DNA of 64,000 nucleotides from Pelagivirga sediminicola (GTDB lineage Bacteria; Pseudomonadota; Alphaproteobacteria; Rhodobacterales; Rhodobacteraceae). Numbering within the stretch: position 1 is the stretch's first letter; every line of letters begins with the position of its first letter. The DNA is taken from contig NZ_QCYH01000003.1 of NCBI RefSeq assembly GCF_003072125.1, positions 193,501 to 257,500 on the forward strand. The letters are read 5' to 3'. This document shows, one piece after another, positions 32,599 to 42,032 of this stretch. The notes beneath the pieces are model-generated. The model did not search any database and had not been told where the DNA came from. It worked only from the letters and a program-made list of their open reading frames with translations. The translations under genes and the position numbers were made by a program.

Positions 32599-33216
32599 AT
32601 GAACATTGTCACCGATCCGCCCCGCGCCCCGCAGGAAGCCTGGCTCAAGGCGGCCTATGACGTGCTGACCGAAGACGGCGTCGAGGCGGTGAAAATCATG
32701 CCGCTTGCCAAGCGGATGGGCGTGACACGCAGCGGATTTTACTGGCATTTTTCGGATCGCGAGGCCCTGCTGGAAGCGATGATCGCCTATTGGGAAGACA
32801 AGAACACCGGCAATCTGGTCGCCCGTTGCGACGCCTATGCCGAGACGATCTGCGAGGCGGTTCTGAACCTTTTCGATTGCTGGCTGGACGATTCGCTGTT
32901 CGATTCGCGGCTGGATCTGGCAATCCGCAACTGGGCGCGGAACGATGCCGCGCTGGCGGCGCGGCTGGAGCGTGCCGACGCCCGCCGCAAGACCGCGATC
33001 GAGGCGATGTTTCTGCGTTTCGGCTATGCGCCCGCGGACGCCGAGGTGCGGACGTTGACCATGATCTATACGCAGATCGGATATATCTCGATGCAGGTCT
33101 GCGAAGAGCGCGAGCCGCGATTTGCGCGCATGGCCGATTATGTCCGCGTCTTCACCGGCTGGATGCCCAGCGCGTCCGAAATGGACCGCTTCCGCGCGCG
33201 GCACGAGCCGGGCTGA
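32599..33216 (+). CDS. TetR/AcrR-family regulator
   Basis: A 205-residue regulator with an N-terminal helix-turn-helix (VEAVKIMPLAKRMGVTRSGFYWHFSDREALLEAM, residues about 22-56, quoted only as landmarks GVTRSGFYWHF) and a variable helical ligand domain with one Cys-containing helix. The ATG at 32599 fits the usual length; 37 earlier codons run through the operator. It is divergent from the MttB operon and very likely its ligand-sensing repressor. Confidence 0.9.
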   Translation: MNIVTDPPRAPQEAWLKAAYDVLTEDGVEAVKIMPLAKRMGVTRSGFYWHFSDREALLEAMIAYWEDKNTGNLVARCDAYAETICEAVLNLFDCWLDDSLFDSRLDLAIRNWARNDAALAARLERADARRKTAIEAMFLRFGYAPADAEVRTLTMIYTQIGYISMQVCEEREPRFARMADYVRVFTGWMPSASEMDRFRARHEPG

Positions 33217-33259
33217 AAGCGCGCCGCATGCCCGCCTGAGCGGACACGCGGCGGCCGGA

Positions 33260-34261
33260 TCAATCGCGCAGTTTCACAACGCGCTTGCCGAATGCCTCGC
33301 CTTCCAGCAGACCGATGAACGCCTCCGGCGCGCGCTCCAGCCCTTGGATCATCTCCTCGCGGTATTTGACCTTGCCGTCGCTGACCCATGCGCCCATCTG
33401 CTCGGCGAATTCGGTATACAAATGGCCGAAATCGTCAAACACGATGAAGCCGCGCAGCGTCATCCGCTTGCGCAGGATCGTGCCCATCAGCAGGCTCAGC
33501 CGGTCCGGCCCATCGGGCAGCGACGTGGCATTGTATTGCGAGATCAAGCCGCAGACCGGGATACGCGCCAAGGTATTGAGCAGCGGCATCACCGCGTCGA
33601 ACACCGCGCCGCCGACATTCTCGTAATAGATGTCGATGCCCTCCGGCACCGCCGCCTTCAGCGCGTCCGGAAACCCCTCTGCCTTGTAGTCGATGCACGC
33701 ATCGAACCCGAGCGTATCAACCACATGGCTGCATTTCTCGGGACCGCCTGCAATGCCGACAACATGCAAGCCCAGCACCTTGCCGATCTGGCCGACAGTG
33801 GCGCCCACCGGTCCGCTGGCACCGGCGACGACCAGCGTTTCGCCCTTTTGCGGCTGGCCGATCTGCGTCAGGCCCGCTCACGCGGTCAGGCCCGGCATGC
33901 CCAGCACGCCCAGCGCCCAGGACGGATGATCCGGCGCCTTGCCCATGTTGATGACGCCGGTGCCGAAGGCCGACACCCAGTCGCCCTCGGCAAAGCCCTC
34001 GACATCCGACGACACGACCGTCGCGACCGTCCCGCCGACCATCACATCACCAATCTGCACCGGGTTGGCATAGGAGGGCGCGTCGCTCATCCGGCCGCGC
34101 ATGTAGGGGTCAAGCGACAGATATTCGTTTCGCAAAAGCATCTGGCCCTTGCCCGGTGTCGGGATGTCTCCGGTCTCAAGGCGGAGGGTGTTGTCGTCGG
34201 GCGCGCCCTTGGGGCGCTCTGCCAATACGAATTTGCGGTTGTGATCGGGTGATTGCGTCAT
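33260..34261 (-). pseudogene. NADP-dependent zinc-free oxidoreductase (CurA-like), split by an in-frame TGA
   Basis: The reading frame from ATG 34261 gives a medium-chain-dehydrogenase N-terminus (FVLAERPKGAPDDNTLRLE; YLSLDPYMRGRMSD; GVLGMPGLTA) and stops at TGA 33878-33880. The same frame resumes at once (AGLTQIGQPQKGETLVVAGASGPVGATVGQIG) and runs to 33260 with the rest of the NADP-binding domain. Only one codon is bad; homologues have an aromatic residue there, and TGG to TGA is a single change. Total length (about 333 codons) is normal. It could be a recent loss, a sequencing error or readthrough. The intact family reduces enones or quinones. Confidence 0.85.
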
Positions 34262-34595
34262 CTTGTCATCCTTCATGTTTGGCCGAACCTGCCGACCGGG
34301 CCACCACGCGACGGTGCCCGGCAGCGGATCGGGGCATGGCCGCGCGCACAGGAACATGCGCCGCGACCATGCGGCTCCCTTCAAAGCTGTGATGAAAAGA
34401 GCGAAGTTCAATGGGGCGGCGTTGGGGCATCGGTTAGTGCCTCGGCCGGGATCCAGCCTCAGGACCGTATGTCCAGACTTTACGCGTCAAGCATGATGCA
34501 TCATAAATACCAAGTAATTCCGGACCCGCACCTGTCCAAAATGGATTGGTGCGAATTGTAGAGAGGCATGGGCAAAGTCGCATGAGGGCGTTTTT
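34262..34595 (+). other. Intergenic region upstream of gntR
   Basis: These 334 bases hold no supportable gene. They lie between the broken oxidoreductase gene (transcribed away to the left) and the GntR-family gene, so they should carry both promoters. The one clear element is the palindrome at 34493; an AT-rich stretch follows it. Confidence 0.5.
34493..34504. promoter_or_regulatory. Palindrome ATGATGCATCAT, candidate GntR operator
   Basis: A perfect 12-bp palindrome in an AT-rich stretch, 91 bases before the GntR gene start. Sites of this shape are common for FCD-type GntR regulators. The regulator may bind it to control itself or the divergent oxidoreductase gene. Confidence 0.5.
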
Positions 34596-35279
34596 TTGAC
34601 ACAGGAAGGTCTTGCGGCGATCAGCCAGGCGTATCTGGGGGATGTCGCCTATGAGAGGATCGCCAATGCCATCGTCAGCGGCGCGTTCCGGCCCGGCGAA
34701 AAGCTGACCATTCGCAGCCTTGCGGACATGCTCGAGATCAGCTCGACCCCCGTGCGGGATGCGGTCAAGCGGCTGCTGCTGGAAAACGCGCTGGAACAGC
34801 GCGGGCCGCGCGATATCCGGGTGCCGGTGATCACCAGCGACAGGTATCGCGAGATTGCCGAAATCCGGCTGGAGCTGGAAGGGCTGGCTGCGGACCGCGC
34901 CGCGCGCAGGCGCACGGAGGATGATCTGGTCGCGATGCGCCGCAACATCGACGAGAATGAGGAAGCGATCGCAAGCGGCAACTGGCAAAACGCCGTCCGC
35001 CTCAACAAGCAGTTTCATTTCAGCCTGGTCGACATGGCCGATATGCCGGTGCTGCGCGGCCTGCTCAGCGGCTTGTGGTTGCAGATCGGGCCGCCGATCT
35101 CGTCCTTTTACAGCCTCGGCGGGCGCGACATGATCGACCGTCATTACCTGGTGCTGGACGCCATCCGCGACCAGCGGCCCGGCGAGGCGCGGCGTCATAT
35201 TTCGGTCGATATATCATCCTCTGTCGACAGTATCATCGCGCATATTTCCGTAGGGTCCGCCGACACTGCACGCGGCTGA
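34596..35279 (+). CDS. GntR-family regulator with FCD domain
   Basis: A 227-residue regulator: winged helix (residues about 15-85; AYERIANAIVSGAFRPGEKL, LEISSTPVRDAVKRLL) and a helical FCD effector domain with metal-type residues (RLNKQFHFSLVD, DRHYLVLDAI). No ATG is usable: the only nearby one runs into a stop, so a TTG at 34596 with GAGGGCG upstream is the likely start. Its target and ligand are unknown; such proteins often sense organic acids. Confidence 0.85.
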   Translation: MTQEGLAAISQAYLGDVAYERIANAIVSGAFRPGEKLTIRSLADMLEISSTPVRDAVKRLLLENALEQRGPRDIRVPVITSDRYREIAEIRLELEGLAADRAARRRTEDDLVAMRRNIDENEEAIASGNWQNAVRLNKQFHFSLVDMADMPVLRGLLSGLWLQIGPPISSFYSLGGRDMIDRHYLVLDAIRDQRPGEARRHISVDISSSVDSIIAHISVGSADTARG

Positions 35280-35305
35280 TCCCCGGCGCGGCGCCCATAG
35301 CTGCG

Positions 35306-36475
35306 TCAGCCTTCTGAGATGAACCCGCGGGTGGCCCGGAAGATCACGATTTCCTCATCGGTGGGCAGCGCGAGGATACGAACGGGGCTGTCGTCGCGTT
35401 GCAGATGGATCGCGTTGCGGCTGTTCGCCCCGGGGTCCAGATCCAGTCCGATCCAGCCCATTCCCTCGCAGATGCGCGCGCGCATGGTGGCGGAAAACTG
35501 ACCGATCCCGGCAGTGAAAACCAGCGCGTCCAGCCCGCCGAGGGAAGCGGCCAGCGCCCCGATTTCCTGCTGCGCGCGATAGGCGAACAGCGCTTGCGCC
35601 AGCTCCGCGTTCGGATCCGTCGACGCCTCCAGAACGCGCAGATCGCCGCTCAGCCCCGACACGCCGCGCAGGCCCGACCGGGTATAGAGCAGATCGCTGA
35701 CCTCGGCCGAGCTCATCGCGTGTGCGTCCAGCAGATGCAGCACCGCACCCGGATCGATCGCGCCCGAGCGCGTGCCCATTACCAGCCCGTCCAGCGCGGT
35801 CATGCCCATGGTCGTGGCAACGCTCTTTCCCTCCTTCATCGCGCACAGGCTGGCGCCGTTGCCCAGATGCGCCACGATGACCCGCCCCGCCGCCAAGCTG
35901 CCGATATGATCGGGCAGGCTGCCTGCGATGAACTGATAGGACAGTCCGTGAAATCCGTAGCGCTGGATGCCCGCATCGTGCAGATCACCGGGGATGGCGA
36001 AACGCTGCGCGACTTCCGGCTGGGTCCGGTGAAACGCCGTGTCGAAACAGCCGACTTGCGCGGCCTCGGGCCAGATCCGCCGCGCTGCCGCGACGCCGTG
36101 CAGGTTGTGGGGCTCATGCAGCGGGGCCAGCGGCACGAGGGCCTGCAGGTCGGCAATTATCGCGTCGGTCAGCAGAACGGGCGCGGTATGGCTGCGCCCG
36201 CCATGCACGATGCGGTGCCCGACCGCGACGATGCCGCTCAGACGCTCGGCCAGAAGGCCCAGCAGGAACGCCAGCAGCTCCTCCTCGGGCAGGTCCGGGG
36301 GGGCGGGCGCCGGATCGAAGAGGCCGCCATGATCGGTGTCGATCTCCAGCTCGGGCTTGCCGGTGCCCATACCCGTCAAGGCGCCCTGCAACGCGGGTTG
36401 CAAGGCGTGCACCGGATAGGCGGCAAACTTGATCGAGGATGAGCCGACGTTCAGGACAAGGATCGTTCCGGTCAC
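35306..36475 (-). CDS. ackA: Acetate kinase
   Basis: A 389-residue ASKHA-fold kinase that interconverts acetate and acetyl phosphate. The signatures VLNVGSSSIKF (N-terminus), GHRIVHGG, DTAFHR, RYGFHGLSY, HLGNGASLCA and FTAGIGQFSATMR are intact. It starts at a GTG that overlaps the phosphotransacetylase stop (GTGA), which is better placed than an earlier in-frame ATG inside that gene. Together with the upstream gene it makes ATP from acyl-CoA through acyl phosphate. Confidence 0.95.
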   Translation of the reverse strand: MTGTILVLNVGSSSIKFAAYPVHALQPALQGALTGMGTGKPELEIDTDHGGLFDPAPAPPDLPEEELLAFLLGLLAERLSGIVAVGHRIVHGGRSHTAPVLLTDAIIADLQALVPLAPLHEPHNLHGVAAARRIWPEAAQVGCFDTAFHRTQPEVAQRFAIPGDLHDAGIQRYGFHGLSYQFIAGSLPDHIGSLAAGRVIVAHLGNGASLCAMKEGKSVATTMGMTALDGLVMGTRSGAIDPGAVLHLLDAHAMSSAEVSDLLYTRSGLRGVSGLSGDLRVLEASTDPNAELAQALFAYRAQQEIGALAASLGGLDALVFTAGIGQFSATMRARICEGMGWIGLDLDPGANSRNAIHLQRDDSPVRILALPTDEEIVIFRATRGFISEG

Positions 36476-37467
36476 ATCGGGGGCCTTTTTGCGCGGGTCC
36501 GCTGATGCGCCACGAAAAGGCACGCCAGCGCGGCGGAGGCGATGCGCGCGTCCTGATCGTCCGACCGGCTGGTCAGGATGACCGGCACCCGCGCGCCCAG
36601 CGCCAAGCCCGCCGATTGCGCGCCGGCCAGATACACCAGCTGCTTGGCGATCATGTTGCCCGAAACCAGATCCGGCGCCACGAGGATATCGGCGAGGCCC
36701 GCGACATCGGACGTGATGCCCTTCATGCGCGCGGCTTCGGTCGATACCGCGTTGTCAAAGGCCAGCGGGCCGTCCACCAGCCCGCCGGTGATCTGCCCCC
36801 GGTCCGCCATCTTGCACAAGGCGGCGGCATCGACGGTCGAGCGGATTGCGGGCGTCACCGTTTCGACCGCCGACAGCACCGCCACCTTCGGTTCATCGAT
36901 GCCAAGCGCATGGGCCAGGTCGATGGCGTTCTGGACGATGTCGCGTTTGACCTGCAGGTCAGGCTCGATATTGATCGCGGCGTCGGTGATGAAAAGCGGC
37001 TTGGAGTAATAAGGCACGTCCAGCGCGAAGATGTGGGTGATGCGCCGCTCGGTGCGCAGCCCGACCTGTTTGTCCAGCACCGCCTCCATCACCTCATCGG
37101 TGTGCAGCGCGCCCTTCATCAATGCCTCGACCTTGCCCGCGCAGGCCAGTGCGACCGCAGCCTCGGCCGAGGCGTGGCTGTGCGGCGCGGAAACAATCTC
37201 CAACCCTTCCAGCGACAGACCGGCAGCATCTGCGGCGCCGTTGATCCGGTCGGGCGGGCCGACCAGAACGGGATGGATCAGCCCCGCATCGCGCGCGGCC
37301 AGCGCACCGCCCAGCGACAGCGCATCGCACGGGTGGATGACCGCGACGCTGATCGCGCCCCGGTCGCGAGCCGCGCCCACCAGTTGGCGATGGCGCGCGC
37401 CCCGCTCGTGCGCGGGCGGCTGGTCCAACGCCAGAGGCGAGGCAATCTGATCGGGGGGCAAGGTCAC
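36472..37467 (-). CDS. Phosphate acetyl/butyryltransferase
   Basis: A 331-residue single-domain phosphotransacylase (ISVAVIHPCDALSLGGALAARDAGLIHPVLVG; VEALMKGALHTDEVM; ITHIFALDVPYYSKPLFITDAAI; VDGPLAFDNAVS). It moves the acyl group from CoA to phosphate. Length and form fit the phosphate butyryl/acetyltransferase type found beside phaC and ackA in alphaproteobacteria rather than the large Pta. It lies four bases after phaC and overlaps ackA. Confidence 0.9.
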   Translation of the reverse strand: MTLPPDQIASPLALDQPPAHERGARHRQLVGAARDRGAISVAVIHPCDALSLGGALAARDAGLIHPVLVGPPDRINGAADAAGLSLEGLEIVSAPHSHASAEAAVALACAGKVEALMKGALHTDEVMEAVLDKQVGLRTERRITHIFALDVPYYSKPLFITDAAINIEPDLQVKRDIVQNAIDLAHALGIDEPKVAVLSAVETVTPAIRSTVDAAALCKMADRGQITGGLVDGPLAFDNAVSTEAARMKGITSDVAGLADILVAPDLVSGNMIAKQLVYLAGAQSAGLALGARVPVILTSRSDDQDARIASAALACLFVAHQRTRAKRPPM

Positions 37468-37471
37468 TTTG

Positions 37472-39214
37472 CTACTCCTGCATTACGTAGTCGCCGGGCG
37501 CATCGCAGAGCGGTTTCAGCCCCGCCTTCGGCGCGCCCATTGCCGGAGCTTTGCCCAGCGGGCCAGAATGCGCAACCAGCCAGTCGCGCCAGGCAGTCCA
37601 CCATGACCCTTCGTGCCGCGCTGCAGTTTCGGCCCATGTATCCGCGTCCAGATAGACATCACCATGCCGGGTGGTGTGCAGCCGGAAATGACGGCCCGCG
37701 CGGCCCGGTTGCGACACGATACCGCCGTTATGGCCGCCGCTGACCAGCGCGAATGTCACGTCGGTGTCTGTCAGGCGCTGAATGTGATAGGCCGATTTCC
37801 AGGGCGCGACATGGTCCCGCTCGGTTCCGACGGCAAAGATGGGACCGGCGATATCGGTCAGGGCCACTGCCTTGCCGTTGACGTCGAAACGGCCTTCGGC
37901 CAGATCGTTGTTGAGAAACAGACGCCGCAGATAATCCGAATGCATCCGGTAGGGCATCCGCGTTGCATCGGCGTTCCATGCCATCAGATCGTTCGGCTCA
38001 CCCCGCTTGCCCAGCATGTATTCGCGTATCATGCGGCTCCAGATCAGATCGTTGGATTTGAGCATCTGGAAGGTGCCTGCCATCTGCTCGGCCTTCAGGA
38101 CGCCCTGCTTCCACATCATGTCTTCCAGCAGCGCAAGCTGGCTGTCGTTGATGAACAGCGTCAGCTCGCCCGCGTCGGTGAAATCGGCCTGCGCGGCCAG
38201 CAGGCTGACGCTGGCCAGCCGGTCATCGCCGTCGCGCCCCATCGCGGCTGCCGCGATCGTCAGAAGGGTGCCGCCAAGGCAATAGCCGGTCGCGTGAATC
38301 TTCTGGTCCGGCACCACTTTCGCGACTGCGTCCAACGCGGCCATGACGCCCTGATTCAGGTAATCGTCCATCCCCAGATCGCGATCCGCGGGCCCGGGAT
38401 TGCGCCACGAGATACAGAAGACGGTAAAACCCTGCCCGACCAGCCAGCCGATCATCGAATTTTCGGGCGACAGATCGAGGATATAGTATTTCATGATCCA
38501 GGCGGGCACGATCAGGATCGGCTCGGGATGCACCTGCCCGGTGGTCGGGCTGTACTGAATCAGCTCCATCAGGTTATTGCGAAAGACCACCTTGCCGGGC
38601 GTGGTGGCCAGCGTCTTGCCCACCTCGTACCCCTCCATCCCCGCAGGACGCTGGCCGGTTGCGGCCAGCATCAGATCCTCGCGCAGATACTGCATGCCGC
38701 GCACAAGGTTCTGCCCGCCCGTGCGCCAAGTCTCGCGCTGGACTTCGGGGTTGGTGAAAATGCTGTTGGTCGGCGCGGTCATGTCGGTGATCTGGCGGGC
38801 GACGAAACCGGCCACCTTTTCATGCGCGTCCGACATGCCGCGCAGGCCGGTGGTTGCCTCTGCCCACCAATCCTGCCGCGCCTTGTGGCTGGCGGCCAGC
38901 ACGTTGAACGGCCAGCCTTGCCACGCCGGATCCTGATAGCGCACGTCATCGGCCTGAATATCCAGCCGCATCGCATCATCCATGAGCCGCCCGGCCGTCA
39001 TGGCAGCCTTCGCCGCCAGTTCCATCTGGCGCCCCGGCGAGGCGGCCAGATGAGAGGCCCAGTCCCACCAGACCTGGCTCAGCGCGATCGGCGACAGCCC
39101 GCCCGTGCGGCTGGCCACGTTCGCATGAACCAATCGGTCGATATTGGCCGCGACGCGGTGCATGTCGAACTCCGCCGCCCCGGTCTCCGCACTGTTTTGC
39201 GCCCGGTCATTCAT
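37472..39214 (-). CDS. phaC: Poly(3-hydroxyalkanoate) synthase-family protein
   Basis: A 580-residue alpha/beta-hydrolase-fold synthase. The lipase-like box GYCLGG carries the catalytic Cys; the Asp (VGTERDHVAPW) and His (SGGHNGGIV) complete the triad; the N-terminal PhaC domain has WGWPFNVLAA-type residues (AWQGWPFNVLAASH). It polymerises hydroxyacyl-CoA into carbon-storage polyester. The ATG at 39214 follows GGGAGTATGCACG. In one transcript with phosphotransacylase and acetate kinase, suggesting a shared role in acyl-CoA overflow. Confidence 0.92.
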   Translation of the reverse strand: MNDRAQNSAETGAAEFDMHRVAANIDRLVHANVASRTGGLSPIALSQVWWDWASHLAASPGRQMELAAKAAMTAGRLMDDAMRLDIQADDVRYQDPAWQGWPFNVLAASHKARQDWWAEATTGLRGMSDAHEKVAGFVARQITDMTAPTNSIFTNPEVQRETWRTGGQNLVRGMQYLREDLMLAATGQRPAGMEGYEVGKTLATTPGKVVFRNNLMELIQYSPTTGQVHPEPILIVPAWIMKYYILDLSPENSMIGWLVGQGFTVFCISWRNPGPADRDLGMDDYLNQGVMAALDAVAKVVPDQKIHATGYCLGGTLLTIAAAAMGRDGDDRLASVSLLAAQADFTDAGELTLFINDSQLALLEDMMWKQGVLKAEQMAGTFQMLKSNDLIWSRMIREYMLGKRGEPNDLMAWNADATRMPYRMHSDYLRRLFLNNDLAEGRFDVNGKAVALTDIAGPIFAVGTERDHVAPWKSAYHIQRLTDTDVTFALVSGGHNGGIVSQPGRAGRHFRLHTTRHGDVYLDADTWAETAARHEGSWWTAWRDWLVAHSGPLGKAPAMGAPKAGLKPLCDAPGDYVMQE

Positions 39215-39320
39215 CGTGCATACTCCCACTTAGTGTGACGCTGCATTGTCGGCGGCAGTATGGGACGTTTCCGCCTGAGTGAACAGACGACACAAAGGCG
39301 CACCAAGGGCCGAAAACCGC

Positions 39321-40385
39321 CTAGGGCCGCGCTCCGCCAAAGGACAGCCCGGTGATCAGCTGGCGCAGGCCCAGCGCCGCGCCGCCGAAGATCGAGGCAA
39401 AGACGAGAGGCGCGTTCAGCGTCCACAGTGAGAACGCGGAGATCCCCTGACCGATGGTGCAGCCCATCGCCAGCGCCGCGCCGAACCCCATGAGGACCGC
39501 ACCCAGCACCTGCCGTTTCAGCTCGCGCGGGTCTTCGCAGGCTTCCCATCGGAAATGCCCCTTGAAAAGGCTGCCCGCCGCCGCGCCCGCCAGCACCCCG
39601 CCGACCGAGCCGACCCCGAAGGTCAGCCCGCCGCCGCTGGACGTCATCAGGAACAGGAGCGCTTCGCCCAAGGGCGAGGTGAAGGTGTGACTGTTGACCG
39701 GATAGGCCCCGAGGCGCGCGCTGGCGACCCACTGCGTTCCCGCCCAGCCGCTGACGATGGCGACGCCCACGGCCGCGCCCCAGGTCACCGCCCTGGGGCT
39801 GCGCCGGAAATCGCGTGAGCACAGCATCCACGCCGTCAGCGCGGCGCTGAGCGCAAAACCCCACAGGACCGGCGCGATCCCGGTCGCGGCGCCGAGCGCG
39901 TCGGGATAGCTGCGCAGCGGGGTGGGCATGTCGCTGAGCTCAAGCGCGGCAAGGCGCAGATGGGCAAACGGGCCGGACAGCATGAAAAACGTCGCGATCC
40001 CCATGACCAGCACGATCACGAAGGACCGCAGATCGCCGCCGCCGAACCGGGCCAGCGCGCCAAAGCCGCAATTTCCCGCCAGCGCCATGCCATAGCCAAA
40101 CATCAGCCCGCCGAAAATGCCCAGCGCGGGCGACCACGGCGCCAGGTGATAGATCGTCTGCGCAGGCTCCAGCGCGCCCAGCGCGACCAGCCCGGACGTG
40201 CCGATGCCCGCAATGCCGATGGCCAGACCCCACATGCGCAGGCGGACGCCATCGCCCTGATAGAGGTAATCCTCGATCGCGCCCAGCGTGCAGAACCGGC
40301 CCAGCCGCGCGGCCAGCCCAAGGATGATCCCTCCGGCAAAACCGATCAGGGCCAGTATCACGGCATCGGGCAGTGAGGTCAGCAT
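39321..40385 (-). CDS. YeeE/YedE-family sulfur-compound permease
   Basis: A 354-residue protein with about nine membrane helices and the YeeE/YedE cysteines: LGRFCTLGAIEDY, AGNCGFGALARFGGG and MGCTIGQGISAFS. The family (for example TsuA) moves thiosulfate or related sulfur species into the cell. Downstream of soxR in the same direction, so probably under SoxR control. It is one of three paralogues here. GGGAG precedes the ATG at 40385. Confidence 0.9.
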   Translation of the reverse strand: MLTSLPDAVILALIGFAGGIILGLAARLGRFCTLGAIEDYLYQGDGVRLRMWGLAIGIAGIGTSGLVALGALEPAQTIYHLAPWSPALGIFGGLMFGYGMALAGNCGFGALARFGGGDLRSFVIVLVMGIATFFMLSGPFAHLRLAALELSDMPTPLRSYPDALGAATGIAPVLWGFALSAALTAWMLCSRDFRRSPRAVTWGAAVGVAIVSGWAGTQWVASARLGAYPVNSHTFTSPLGEALLFLMTSSGGGLTFGVGSVGGVLAGAAAGSLFKGHFRWEACEDPRELKRQVLGAVLMGFGAALAMGCTIGQGISAFSLWTLNAPLVFASIFGGAALGLRQLITGLSFGGARP

Positions 40386-40424
40386 TTGGCGTCTCCCGCA
40401 GGACAACGGGCGGTGGCTAGGGCG

Positions 40425-40760
40425 TCACGTGTCTTTGCAGAACAGATCGTAGACGAGATCAAGTATCTGAATGGCGCGCGGATCTGTCAAACGATAGTAG
40501 ATCGCCTTGCCCTCGCGGCGCGGCGCCACCAGACCTTCGCTGCGCAGCCGCGCCAATTGCTGCGACACGGCGGCTTGACGCGACGACAGCAATTGCTCCA
40601 GCTCGGTCACGGATTTCTCGCCGGTGGCCAGATGACACAGGATCATCAACCGGCCCTCGTGGCTGATCGCTTTCAGGAATTGCGACGCGTTGCGCGCGTT
40701 CTCCATCATCCGTTCGAGTTCGGAACCGGACATATCCTTGGTGATGACGGGCAGTGACAT
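40425..40760 (-). CDS. soxR: ArsR-family sulfane-sulfur repressor (SoxR/BigR/SqrR type)
   Basis: A 111-residue winged-helix repressor (ISHEGRLMILCHLATGEKSV; SSRQAAVSQQLARLRSEGLV). Cys42 and Cys108 sit exactly where the BigR/SqrR group forms a persulfide-dependent disulfide bridge, so the ligand is likely reactive sulfur. In Paracoccus pantotrophus the equivalent SoxR represses the soxS-soxV and soxW-soxX promoters. It follows soxS here and precedes a sulfur permease gene. A short palindrome CGAGTACTCG lies at 40763, next to its start. Confidence 0.93.
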   Translation of the reverse strand: MSLPVITKDMSGSELERMMENARNASQFLKAISHEGRLMILCHLATGEKSVTELEQLLSSRQAAVSQQLARLRSEGLVAPRREGKAIYYRLTDPRAIQILDLVYDLFCKDT

Positions 40761-40844
40761 TTCGAGTACTCGTCCGTTTTGCTTTGAAAATCAGTTACCG
40801 GATGGCTTGTCGCATGGCAAATATCGCCGATTGTCGCAGCTTTC

Positions 40845-41204
40845 TCACGGCTCGCCCTCCGGCTCGATGCCGTGTTCATCCAGCAGCTTGCCGAGCACAA
40901 ACCAGAAAAATTCGTCGCCCGCGTAGCCCTCCATCCGGCCCAGCTCCTGCCCGTCCTCGACCAGAACGAAGGTGGGCGTGAACACCGGGCGCGATGCAAA
41001 TTCGATGTCATCGGGCAGATCGCGCAGTTGCACCCGGCGCAGCGGCGCACGCGCGCCCTGCTCGGTCTTGGGGTAGATATGGGAAATTTCCTTGTCCCAC
41101 TGCGCGCAGTAGATGCAGCCGTCCTGCTCGACCATGACAAGATCGGCCGCGACGGCCGCGAGCGGCAGACATCCCATCACGAAGGCAAGACCGAAGCGTT
41201 TCAT
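40845..41204 (-). CDS. soxS: Periplasmic thioredoxin SoxS
   Basis: A 119-residue thioredoxin-like protein with a signal peptide (residues 1-20) and the redox pair CIYC at 30-33. SoxS in Paracoccus keeps SoxY in a reactive thiol state and is needed for full Sox activity. Divergent from soxV over a 78-base gap that carries the shared sox element. A long frame continues upstream of the start but lies antisense to soxV and soxW. Confidence 0.92.
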   Translation of the reverse strand: MKRFGLAFVMGCLPLAAVAADLVMVEQDGCIYCAQWDKEISHIYPKTEQGARAPLRRVQLRDLPDDIEFASRPVFTPTFVLVEDGQELGRMEGYAGDEFFWFVLGKLLDEHGIEPEGEP

Positions 41205-41241
41205 CGGAGTTCCGATTGACGTGTCAACAAAATATAGAATA

Positions 41242-41253
41242 ACTTGAATGTGT
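41242..41253. promoter_or_regulatory. Shared sox element, soxS-soxV gap
   Basis: ACTTGAATGTGT occurs here and again at 42683 before soxX, the two gaps where SoxR binds in Paracoccus. It sits in an AT-rich run with an extra GAAT half site five bases upstream. Candidate SoxR contact site. Confidence 0.6.
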
Positions 41254-41282
41254 AAGCAGCACAAGCGCCGGGGTGGTTTGCG

Positions 41283-42020
41283 ATGTTCGACGTGTCTTTG
41301 ATGGGGGCCTTTCTGGGCGGGCTGATCGTGTTTTTCTCGCCCTGCGTTCTGCCCATCGTGCCGTTCTACCTCAGCTACATGGCGGGCGCGTCGATGTCCG
41401 AAATCAGCGGCGAGGGCGAGCTGGCGCCGGGCGTGCGCAAGCGTGCGTTCCTTGCGTCGATCATGTTCTCGCTGGGGATCATCACGGTGTTCGTCCTGCT
41501 GGGCGCGGCGGCCTACGGGCTGAGCCAGACGTTCCGCAGCATGCAGACCGAATTTCGCCTGTTTGCGGCGCTGGTGGTGTTGGTGATGGGCCTGCATTTT
41601 TTGGGCGTGTTCCGCATCGGATTTCTCAACCGCGCGTTCCAGATGGACGCGGGCGATACGAAAAACATGTCCGTTCTGGGCGCCTATGTCGTCGGGTTCG
41701 CCTTTGCCGCCGGATGGACGCCCTGCGTGGGCGGCGTGCTGACCGCGGTCGTGTTCACCGCCAGCACCGAGGCGACGGCGCTGCGCGGGCTGATCCTGCT
41801 GCTGGTCTTTGGCGTGGCGATGACGGCGCCCTTCGTGGTCGCGTCGCTCTTTATCGGGCCGTTCCTGAAATTCGCCTCGAAATTCCGCCGCCATCTGCCC
41901 AAGGTCGAAAAGGCGATGGGCATCCTGATGATCCTTTTCGCGATCCTGATCGCCACGGACAGTATCAACTATATCGCTCAATGGATGCTGGAAGCCTTCC
42001 CCGCCTTTCAGAACATATAA
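41283..42020 (+). CDS. soxV: CcdA-like thiol transporter SoxV
   Basis: A 245-residue membrane protein with six helices and two redox cysteines in the CcdA positions (FFSPCVLPIVPFYLSY and GWTPCVGGVL). It carries reducing equivalents from cytoplasmic thioredoxin across the membrane to SoxW and SoxS. First gene of soxVWXYZABCDEF; soxW starts 12 bases after it. Confidence 0.95.
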   Translation: MFDVSLMGAFLGGLIVFFSPCVLPIVPFYLSYMAGASMSEISGEGELAPGVRKRAFLASIMFSLGIITVFVLLGAAAYGLSQTFRSMQTEFRLFAALVVLVMGLHFLGVFRIGFLNRAFQMDAGDTKNMSVLGAYVVGFAFAAGWTPCVGGVLTAVVFTASTEATALRGLILLLVFGVAMTAPFVVASLFIGPFLKFASKFRRHLPKVEKAMGILMILFAILIATDSINYIAQWMLEAFPAFQNI

Positions 42021-42032
42021 GGAGATACCGCA

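Noticed and set aside
33878-33880. TGA read as selenocysteine
   Set aside because: Family has no Sec or Cys at this site and I see no downstream hairpin of the needed kind.
41216-41227. TTGAC-GT-GTCAA as a TetR-type site in the soxS-soxV gap
   Set aside because: Differs in spacer from the operator at 32563 and no TetR gene is near; probably part of a promoter.
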